Part shown: positions 25,557 to 32,144 of the stretch, one piece after another
Layout of the letters: each line of letters begins with the position of its first letter
Numbering within the stretch: the stretch's first letter is position 1
Assembly (NCBI RefSeq): GCF_014137995.1
Contig: NZ_JACGWV010000001.1
Location: 2,666,001 to 2,730,000 of the forward strand
DNA length: 64,000 bases
Direction of reading: 5' to 3'
Source: Promicromonospora sukumoe
GTDB lineage: Bacteria; Actinomycetota; Actinomycetes; Actinomycetales; Cellulomonadaceae
Made by a program: the position numbers and the translations under genes
The notes under the pieces: generated by a model
The model's database searches: none
Told to the model about the DNA's origin: nothing
The model's input: only the letters and a program-made list of their open reading frames with translations

Positions 25557-26372
25557 ATGCCGAAGACACCCGTCGTGTTCATCCACGGCCTCTGGATCCA
25601 CTCGTCCGCCTGGGCCCCCTGGGTCGACCTGTTCGCGGAGCGCGGCTACGCGCCGAGCGCACCCGGCTGGCCCGGCGACGCGGACACCGTGGCCGCGACG
25701 CGCGCCGCCGCCGACGCGCTCGACGACGTGGGCATCGAGCAGATCTGCCACCACTACGCGGACCACATCGAGACCCTCGACACCAAGCCGATCGTGGTCG
25801 GGCACTCCTTCGGCGGCCTCATCGCCCAGGAGCTCCTGGCCAACGACCTGGCCGTCGCCGCCGTCGCCATCGACCCCGCGCCGATCAAGGGCGTCAAGAC
25901 GCTGCCCTTCTCGCAGCTCCGCTCCGGTTTCCCGGTGCTCGGCAACCCGGCGAACAAGAAGCGCACCGTCGCGCTAACGGCCAAGCAGTTCCGCTACAGC
26001 TTCGGCAACACCCTCACGCAGGAGGAGTCGGACGCGCTCTTCGAGGCCTGGACCATCCCCGGCCCCGGCCGGCCGCTGTTCGAGGACGCCACGGCCAACT
26101 TCACGCGGAACTCGCCCGCCGCGGTCGAGACCCACGAGGCCGTACGCGGCCCGCTGCTGCTCACCTCGGGCAGCGAGGACCACACCGTGCCCAAGGCCGT
26201 CACCCTCGAGGTCCTCAAGATGTACGAGGCCAGCCCGGGTTCGGTCACCGAGTACCACGAGTTCGAGGGGCGCGGCCACTCGCTGACCATCGACGCCGGC
26301 TGGCGCGACGTCGCCGACGTCACCCTGGCCTGGCTCGCGGCGAAGAACCTCGCGCCCGTCACCGCGGACTAG
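25557..26372 (+). CDS. Alpha/beta hydrolase
   Basis: 271 residues from ATG 25557. FIHGLWIHSSAW gives the oxyanion region, Ser84 in VGHSFGG is the nucleophile, the acid lies in SGSEDHTVP and the base is His in EGRGHSLT. The sequence resembles the non-haem chloroperoxidase/esterase group of actinobacteria. It follows the SDR gene by 75 bp and is probably under control of the same XRE regulator. Confidence 0.88.
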   Translation: MPKTPVVFIHGLWIHSSAWAPWVDLFAERGYAPSAPGWPGDADTVAATRAAADALDDVGIEQICHHYADHIETLDTKPIVVGHSFGGLIAQELLANDLAVAAVAIDPAPIKGVKTLPFSQLRSGFPVLGNPANKKRTVALTAKQFRYSFGNTLTQEESDALFEAWTIPGPGRPLFEDATANFTRNSPAAVETHEAVRGPLLLTSGSEDHTVPKAVTLEVLKMYEASPGSVTEYHEFEGRGHSLTIDAGWRDVADVTLAWLAAKNLAPVTAD

Positions 26373-26412
26373 GACGGGAGCCTCCGCCGGCGAGACCGTG
26401 TCCCCACAGACG

Positions 26413-26428
26413 CTTACCACCCTGTAAG
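26413..26428. promoter_or_regulatory. Inverted repeat CTTAC-N6-GTAAG upstream of the GH3 gene
   Basis: A 5-bp inverted repeat in an AT-richer patch about 40 bp upstream of the beta-glucosidase start. It may be an operator or only a weak stem. No matching regulator is adjacent. Confidence 0.25.
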
Positions 26429-26464
26429 TTTTCCCGGACACGATCGTAGAGGCAAGGGAGTGCA

Positions 26465-28846
26465 GTGGTGAACGAGCGCGAGCTGGTGGAGCGACGAGGG
26501 ACGGACGCCCAGGAGCCGCAGGAGGGCTCCGGTCCGGGGGCCGACGCCGCCTACCTCGACCCGCGCCGCCCGGTCCCCGAGCGGGTGGCCGACCTCCTGG
26601 CCCGGATGACCGTGGCCGAGAAGGTGGGCCAGATGCTGCAGCTCGACGCCCGCGGCGACTACGAGGGCGACATCTTGCGCAAGCACGTGGGGTCCATCCT
26701 GCACACCTCGCCGTACCGGGTGGGGCTCGCGCACGACCTCGTGGAGCAGACCCGGCTGCGCATCCCGCTGCTGGTCGGCGAGGACTGCATCCACGGGCAC
26801 TCGTTCTTCGAGGGCGCCACGATCTTCCCGACCCAGCTCGGCATGGCCGCGTCCTGGGACCCGGCGCTGGTCGAGCAGGCCGCCCGCGTCACGGCGGTCG
26901 AGGCCGCCGCGACCGGCGTGCACTGGACCTTCAGCCCCGTGCTCTGCATCGCCCGCGACCTGCGGTGGGGGCGCGTGGACGAGACGTTCGGCGAGGACCC
27001 GTACCTGATCGGCGAGCTCGCCTCCGCGATGGTGCGCGGCTACCAGGGCAACGGCCTGGCCGACCCGACCGCGATCCTGGCCACCGCCAAGCACTTCGCC
27101 GGGTACTCCGAGACCCAGGGCGGCCGCGACGCCTCCGAGGCCGACATCTCCCGCCGCAAGCTGCGGTCCTGGTTCCTGCCCCCGTTCGAGCGGGTCGCCA
27201 AGGAGGGCTGCGCCACGTTCATGCTGGGCTACCAGTCCATGGACGGCGTGCCGATCACCATCAACGACTGGCTGCTGAACGACGTGCTGCGCGGCGAGTG
27301 GGGCTACACCGGCACCCTCATCACCGACTGGGACAACGTGGGCCGGATGGTCTGGGAGCAGAAGGTGCAGCCCGACCACGCCCACGCCGCGGCCGCGGCC
27401 GTCCGGGCCGGCAACGACATGGTGATGACCACCCCGCAGTTCTTCGAGGGCGCCCAGGAGGCCATCGAGAGCGGCCTCATGGTGGAGTCCGACCTCGACC
27501 GCGCGGTCGCCCGCATCCTGACCCTCAAGTTCGAGCTCGGCCTGTTCGAGAACCCGCGGCGCCCCACGCTGGAGCGCGACGCCGCGCTGATCGGCTCCGA
27601 CGCGCACGCCGCCGTGAACCTCGACCTGACGCGCCGGTCCCTGGTGCTGCTGCGCAACACGGACGCCGCGCTCCCCCTCGCGGGCGGGTTCGGCGCCCTC
27701 GACGACGGCGGCCGCGCCACGGGCGGGAGTGCGGGCGCGGGCGACGGCGCACCCCGCCGCGTCGCCGTCGTCGGGCCGCTGGCGGACGCCGCGCAGGCGC
27801 AGCTCGGCGACTGGGCCGGCAGCTCCGGGCAGGCCGACTGGCTGCCCGACGGGCACCCGCGCGAGATGATCACCACGGTCCTGGACGGCCTGAAGGCCCT
27901 GACCCCCCAGGACTGGACGGTCTCGTCGGCGCTCGGCGCCGAGATCGTCACCCTGGTCTCGCCGCCCGAGGGCGACACCCTGCCCGACGGGCAGCCCCGG
28001 CCCAAGATCGCCGTCCCGTGCGACCCCGACCCGGAGCTGATCGCCGAGGCCGTCGCGCGGGCTGAGGGCGCGGACTACGTCGTGGCCGTCGTCGGCGACC
28101 AGGTCGAGCTGGTCGGCGAGTACAAGTCCACCGCGACGCTGGAGCTGGTGGGCGGGCAGGTCGCCCTCCTGGACGCGCTGGCCGCGACGGGCACACCGCT
28201 GGCGGTCGTGGTCATGGCCTCCAAGCCGCTGGTGCTCCCCGAGTCCGCGCTGGGCGCCGCGGCCGTGATCTGGGCCGCCAACCCCGGCATGCAGGGTGGC
28301 CGGGCGGTCGCCGAGCTGCTGCTCGGCCTGATCGAGCCCTCCGGGCGGCTCCCCATCTCGTTCGCCCGCCACGTGGGCCAGCAGCCCGTCTACTACAACC
28401 AGATCCGCGGGCAGCACGGGGTCCGGTACGCCGACCTGACGCAGGAGCCCGCGTTCGTGTTCGGCCAGGGCCTGTCCTACACCACGGTCGAGTACTCGGA
28501 CCTGCAGCTCGCCGGCGAGACCGTGGCGCCCGACGGCACCGTCCACGCCACCGTGACGCTGACCAACACCGGCGCGCGCCCGGCACGGGAGACGGTCCAG
28601 GTCTACGTCAGCGACACCGTGACGTCCGTGAGCTGGACCGACAAGGAGCTCAAGGCCTACCGGCAGGTCGACCTGGCGCCCGGGGAGCGCCTCGCCGTGG
28701 AGCTCGACCTGCCCGTGAGCGACTGCAGCGTCGTCGACGCCGCCGGCCGCCGCGTCGTGGAGCCCGGCGGCTTCGAGCTCCTGGTCGGCCCGTCCTCGCG
28801 CGACGCCGACCTGCTGCGCGCGCCGTTCACCGTGACCGCGCCCTGA
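26465..28846 (+). CDS. Glycoside hydrolase family 3 beta-glucosidase/beta-xylosidase
   Basis: 793 residues from GTG 26465 (GTG 26468 is 7 nt from GGGAG and may be the true start). N-terminal TIM-barrel: EKVGQMLQ, KHFAGYSETQGGRDASEADIS, and nucleophile Asp288 in ITDWDNVG. The (alpha/beta)6 domain follows, with the GQHGVRYADLTQEPAFVFGQGLSYTTV region, then a fibronectin-III-like C-terminal domain from about 675. No signal peptide, so it acts on imported beta-linked oligosaccharides. Alone in its transcription unit. Confidence 0.93.
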   Translation: MVNERELVERRGTDAQEPQEGSGPGADAAYLDPRRPVPERVADLLARMTVAEKVGQMLQLDARGDYEGDILRKHVGSILHTSPYRVGLAHDLVEQTRLRIPLLVGEDCIHGHSFFEGATIFPTQLGMAASWDPALVEQAARVTAVEAAATGVHWTFSPVLCIARDLRWGRVDETFGEDPYLIGELASAMVRGYQGNGLADPTAILATAKHFAGYSETQGGRDASEADISRRKLRSWFLPPFERVAKEGCATFMLGYQSMDGVPITINDWLLNDVLRGEWGYTGTLITDWDNVGRMVWEQKVQPDHAHAAAAAVRAGNDMVMTTPQFFEGAQEAIESGLMVESDLDRAVARILTLKFELGLFENPRRPTLERDAALIGSDAHAAVNLDLTRRSLVLLRNTDAALPLAGGFGALDDGGRATGGSAGAGDGAPRRVAVVGPLADAAQAQLGDWAGSSGQADWLPDGHPREMITTVLDGLKALTPQDWTVSSALGAEIVTLVSPPEGDTLPDGQPRPKIAVPCDPDPELIAEAVARAEGADYVVAVVGDQVELVGEYKSTATLELVGGQVALLDALAATGTPLAVVVMASKPLVLPESALGAAAVIWAANPGMQGGRAVAELLLGLIEPSGRLPISFARHVGQQPVYYNQIRGQHGVRYADLTQEPAFVFGQGLSYTTVEYSDLQLAGETVAPDGTVHATVTLTNTGARPARETVQVYVSDTVTSVSWTDKELKAYRQVDLAPGERLAVELDLPVSDCSVVDAAGRRVVEPGGFELLVGPSSRDADLLRAPFTVTAP

Positions 28847-28854
28847 CCTGGCAC

Positions 28855-28884
28855 GCCGCCCCCGCGGGACACCGCGGGGGCGGC
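28855..28884 (+). terminator. Terminator hairpin after the GH3 gene
   Basis: A perfect 12-bp stem, GCCGCCCCCGCG (28855-28866) with 28873-28884 and a 6-nt loop. It starts 8 nt after the stop codon and has no T-run, as is common in high-GC actinobacteria. Confidence 0.7.
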
Positions 28885-28941
28885 CCGGGCAGGGGGACTT
28901 CCTGATTCACCCGATCTGATCTAGTCTCGGGAGTTCGAGTC

Positions 28942-29448
28942 ATGAAGTGGCTTTCCGTTCCCTACGGAACCGGGAACCTCATGATGCCCACGCACAGGCA
29001 GTCCTGGACGCTGGTCGGCGACGCCGAACCAGCCTCCCCCGTCCTCTCCACCGGCCCTCCGCCGCCGTCGCCGGCCTCGCCCGTGATCCTGAGCGAGCCC
29101 GAGGTGGTCGAGCGCGCCGCTGCTCTCGACCGGCGCCCGCCCGACGAGACCGTGCCGACGGGCCTCGTCGGGCAGGTGATGATCGAGCGCGCCAAGAGCG
29201 TGGTCGTCGTGTCGCACCGCGTCGACGAGGAGACGGCCACGCAGATGCTGGTCGACGCCGCCGACATCGCCGGCATCCCCGTGCGGCTGGCGGCCAACCA
29301 GATCGTGTCCGCGCTGCAGGGCGACCACGACGACGCGGACATCATGCAGGACCTCCTGGAGCACGCCGTGGAGGCAACCCACCCGGTGCGGCCACGCGAA
29401 GTGCCCGGCGCGAACATCGCGCCGAGCACTGCACGAGCGCCGTCCTGA
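28942..29448 (+). CDS. ANTAR-like domain protein
   Basis: 168 residues from ATG 28942 (GGAG 8 nt upstream). Residues 75-130 (GLVGQVMIERAKSVVVVSHRVDEETATQMLVDAADIAGIPVRLAANQIVSAL) follow the ANTAR three-helix pattern of RNA-binding antiterminators, but are divergent: the usual IEQAKG is IERAKS. The N-terminal 70 residues are Pro-rich with no visible receiver, PAS or GAF sensor. It lies next to two PAS-ANTAR genes and upstream of a hairpin-rich non-coding stretch, a possible target. Confidence 0.7.
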   Translation: MKWLSVPYGTGNLMMPTHRQSWTLVGDAEPASPVLSTGPPPPSPASPVILSEPEVVERAAALDRRPPDETVPTGLVGQVMIERAKSVVVVSHRVDEETATQMLVDAADIAGIPVRLAANQIVSALQGDHDDADIMQDLLEHAVEATHPVRPREVPGANIAPSTARAPS

Positions 29449-30060
29449 GCCGCCTCGCGGAGGGTCATGACCAGGCTCTTCGCGGGGCGCTAGCGGAGGG
29501 CGGGGCCATCCTGCAGCAATTCCCGCCCAGAACGGGAACTACCAAGATCAAACATATCAGGCAGAATTTCAGCCACCGTCACGAGAATGTCAGGCGCGCG
29601 CCATTTCGGTACACCTTTCAACCACTCGGGCCAGCGATCCCGTACGCATTTCAAGCAGTCCGACCCGTTGAGACGACTCGTTTCTCACCCGAGTGAATAC
29701 TCCGGACCTGGCAATGGTGCCGGTCCGGCCGACGACGTCGAGAATATCTCTCCCGATCGCCCGAGAGTGCGGCCATAAAAGCCATTCCGGCACCCGCCGG
29801 AGTTCACCCGTTGATCATCCGCTGGATCACCCCGTTGATCACCCGTCGATCACCCGGCCGCGCCGGGCGCGTCCCGAGCCGACCCGGTCGGCCTCAGTCA
29901 GACCCGGCAGGAAATCACCCGGGCCGGCTCCCCCGGCCCGCGCCGGCCGCGTGCCCACCGCGGGCTTCCTGCCGATGTGTCAGCACGGGTCCAGTCAGGC
30001 TAGGGTTACCGCGGGTCAGGACGCGGCTCGTCGGCGCACAGCGCACGAGGAGGCTTGCCG
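29449..30060. other. 612-bp non-coding region, AT-richer, hairpin-rich, with short tandem repeats
   Basis: Base composition drops clearly below the neighbours between about 29510 and 29800. Stem-loops seen: TTCCCG/CGGGAA near 29520-29540; CCGGACC-GGCA/TGCC-GGTCCGG at 29702-29728; CTCTC/GAGAG at 29748-29767; TCCGG/CCGGA with a 6-nt loop at about 29786-29801. Four GATCAYCC units follow at 29809-29856. No reliable gene was found. It may be a leader or small RNA bound by the neighbouring ANTAR proteins, or a regulatory region. Confidence 0.45.
29809..29856 (+). repeat. Four imperfect tandem repeats of about 12 bp (core GATCAYCC)
   Basis: Units GTTGATCATCCG, CTGGATCACCCC, GTTGATCACCCG and TCGATCACCCG run head to tail. 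The period is close to one helical turn, so they could be stacked protein-binding sites upstream of the PAS-ANTAR gene at 30061. Confidence 0.55.
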
Positions 30061-30714
30061 TTGACCGCAGAACCGATGGAAGTGGAGCACGCGCTCACTT
30101 TCGGGGTGAACCAGACCGTCGGGCGGTACCGCTATGACCTGGCCACCGACGAGTGGTGGTGGTCGGACGAGATCTACCGCATCCATGGCTTCGAGCCCGG
30201 CGACGTGGTGCCGACCACGGCCCTGATCCTGTCGCACAAGCACCCCGACGACCTGCCCTCCGCCCGGCAGGTGCCGAGCGAGGTCGCCGCGGCGACGGGC
30301 CAGCCCTTCAGCAGCGTGCACCGCATCATGGACGCCCGCGGGCAGGAGCGGACCCTCGCCGTGGTCGGCCAGGGCCGGCGCGACCCGGACACCCGCCGCG
30401 TCGTCGAGCTCGTGGGGTACTTCATCGACGTGACCGCCGGGATCAAGGCCCAGGCCAACCGGGCGGCGAGCTCGTCCATCCAGGCCGCCGCCGCCACGCG
30501 CGCCCCCATCGAGCAGGCCAAGGGCATCATCGCCTTCGCCCTGGGCATCAGCTCCGCCGAGGCCTTCGAGCGGATGCGGAGCGCCTCGAACGACACGAAC
30601 GTCGCGGTGCGGGACGTCGCCCGCCGGATCATCGAGCTGACCAGCAGGCAGAGCGCCGCGGCGGACGTGATCGCCGTCCTGTCCGGCCCGCGCGCCCCCG
30701 AGCCGCCGTCCTGA
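30061..30714 (+). CDS. PAS-ANTAR antiterminator-type regulator
   Basis: 217 residues from TTG 30061, chosen because GAGGAGG ends 7 nt upstream; TTG 30055 is in frame but too close. Residues 15-130 are a PAS fold (VGRYRYDLATDEWWWSDEIYRIHGFEPGDVVPT, LVGYFIDVT). Residues 145-205 are an ANTAR domain (IEQAKGIIAFALGISSAEAFERMRSASNDTNVAVRDVARRIIE). ANTAR proteins bind twin hairpins in mRNA leaders and prevent termination. Its paralogue of the same length is convergent just downstream. Confidence 0.9.
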   Translation: MTAEPMEVEHALTFGVNQTVGRYRYDLATDEWWWSDEIYRIHGFEPGDVVPTTALILSHKHPDDLPSARQVPSEVAAATGQPFSSVHRIMDARGQERTLAVVGQGRRDPDTRRVVELVGYFIDVTAGIKAQANRAASSSIQAAAATRAPIEQAKGIIAFALGISSAEAFERMRSASNDTNVAVRDVARRIIELTSRQSAAADVIAVLSGPRAPEPPS

Positions 30715-30730
30715 GTCGCCGCGGGGACGT

Positions 30731-30746
30731 GGCGGCTCCCGCCGCC
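30731..30746. terminator. Short hairpin between convergent PAS-ANTAR genes
   Basis: GGCGGC (30731-30736) and GCCGCC (30741-30746) with a TCCC loop fill the 33-bp gap between the two stop codons; probably a shared terminator. Confidence 0.5.
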
Positions 30747-30747
30747 C

Positions 30748-31401
30748 TCAGTCCCGCCCGGACGACCTGACGGACCGCAGGAACTCGTCGACCAGGCCGC
30801 GGCTCTCCGGCGCCGCCGGCACGGAGGACTCCACGAAGCCGACCAGCTCGCGGGCGATGTCACGCAGAGGGACGTTCGTGTCGTTGGACACTCGCCGCAG
30901 CAGCTGGAACGCCAGGTCGTGGTCCACGGAGTAGACCATCATCAGCATCCCCCGGGCCTGCTCGATCGCCGCCCTGCGCTCCGCCGATGCCTGGATGGCC
31001 GCCGTGGCGTCGCGCGCGGCGGCCGCGCGGTGGGAGTCCGTCACGTCGATGATGTAGCCGGAGAGCACGGTGACCTCCCCCGTGCCCTCCTCGCGGTAGC
31101 CCTGGCCGGTGATCACGAGGGTCCGCGTCTCTCCCCGGGTGTCGACGATCCGGTGCACGGAGCTGAACGCCTCGCCCGACTCGGCCGACCGCCGCAGCGC
31201 GCCGTCGATGTTGCCCAGGTCGTCCGGGTGCTTGTGGGAGACCATCAGCCCGGTGGTGGGGACGACCTCGCCGGGCTCGAACCCGTGCATGACGTACACC
31301 TCCCGGGACCAGGACCACGTCTCCGTGAGCAGGTCGAGCCGGTAGCGGCCGACCGGCGGCATCTCGCCGCCGTCGAGGGCCTCCTCGATCTTGCTCTCCA
31401 T
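30748..31401 (-). CDS. PAS-ANTAR antiterminator-type regulator (paralogue)
   Basis: 217 residues from ATG 31401, exactly the length of the protein at 30061-30714 and similar throughout: VGRYRLDLLTETWSWSREVYVMHGFEPGEVVPTTG in the PAS domain and IEQARGMLMMVYSVDHDLAFQLLRRVSNDTNVPLRDIAREL in the ANTAR domain. The two genes look like an inverted duplication meeting tail to tail. Signal and RNA targets are unknown. The PAS core lacks an obvious haem or flavin cysteine. Confidence 0.9.
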   Translation of the reverse strand: MESKIEEALDGGEMPPVGRYRLDLLTETWSWSREVYVMHGFEPGEVVPTTGLMVSHKHPDDLGNIDGALRRSAESGEAFSSVHRIVDTRGETRTLVITGQGYREEGTGEVTVLSGYIIDVTDSHRAAAARDATAAIQASAERRAAIEQARGMLMMVYSVDHDLAFQLLRRVSNDTNVPLRDIARELVGFVESSVPAAPESRGLVDEFLRSVRSSGRD

Positions 31402-31481
31402 CTGCGGCTCCCCCGGTCGGCGTGTGCCCCTACTGTCGCCATGGACGGGCGTCACTCGCACGCGGGCCCTGCTCCCGCCCG

Positions 31482-32060
31482 TCAGCGCAGGAGCAGGTGG
31501 ACGAACCTTTCCGCGGTGTCCGGCGTGGCCGGCACGCGGCGCAGCGCGCGGGTCACCACGGCGCCGACGAGCGCGTCGACCACCTCCTGCACCGGGGTCC
31601 GCGCCCAGATCTCGCCCGACGCCACGGCGTCCTCGACCCGGGTCGTCAGCTCCGAGCCGCCCAGCGCCTCGTCGAGCCGGGCGCCGATGTCCGCGTTCTC
31701 CGCCGCCGCCGTGACCAGCGACCGGATGAACGGCGCGTTGCCCGGGTCGTCGACGAAGCGGGACAGGTCCTCGAGCCACGCCGTGAGGTCCGCGCGCACG
31801 TCGCCGGTGGCCGGCACCTCGAAGTGCCCGGGCAGCAGCTCGCCCTCCAGCAGCGCCTCCGCGACGACCGACCCCTTGGAGGGCCACCAGCGGTAGATCG
31901 TCTGCTTCGCGACGCCGGCCTCGGCGGCGATGCCCTCGATCGTCAGGTGGTCGTACCCGCGCGTCGCGAACAGCGACGAGGCCGCCTTGAGGATGGCCCG
32001 CCGGGCCGTCTCGCTGCGCGCGGCGCCTCGTCGTCGAGGTACCGCTCCCGCTTCCGTCAT
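31482..32060 (-). CDS. TetR family transcriptional regulator
   Basis: 192 residues from ATG 32060. The HTH is at about residues 20-62 (ILKAASSLFATRGYDHLTIEGIAAEAGVAKQTIYRWWPSKGSV). The C-terminal ligand domain is of the TetR_C_16-like type. It is divergent from the MMPL exporter gene with an 84-bp gap that contains a candidate operator, so it is the likely local repressor of that exporter. Confidence 0.92.
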   Translation of the reverse strand: MTEAGAVPRRRGAARSETARRAILKAASSLFATRGYDHLTIEGIAAEAGVAKQTIYRWWPSKGSVVAEALLEGELLPGHFEVPATGDVRADLTAWLEDLSRFVDDPGNAPFIRSLVTAAAENADIGARLDEALGGSELTTRVEDAVASGEIWARTPVQEVVDALVGAVVTRALRRVPATPDTAERFVHLLLR

Positions 32061-32080
32061 CCCCCGATCCTACGGGCGCA

Positions 32081-32107
32081 TTAACGAGACGCAACGTCGC
32101 GTATTCT
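32081..32107 (+). promoter_or_regulatory. Candidate promoter and TetR operator for the MMPL gene
   Basis: TTAACG (32081-32086) and TATTCT (32102-32107) form a weak -35/-10 pair with a 15-bp gap. Between them lies a 14-bp near-palindrome, ACGCaACGTcGCGT (32089-32102). Short spacing with an operator in the gap suits repression by the divergent TetR protein. Confidence 0.5.
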
Positions 32108-32144
32108 TGATCGCGCTCGACCACTGGAACATGAGGAGAGACCG

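Noticed and set aside
29587..29793. Short frames of 63-67 codons on both strands in the non-coding stretch
   Set aside because: No ribosome-binding site, no protein-like pattern, and they overlap each other and the hairpins.
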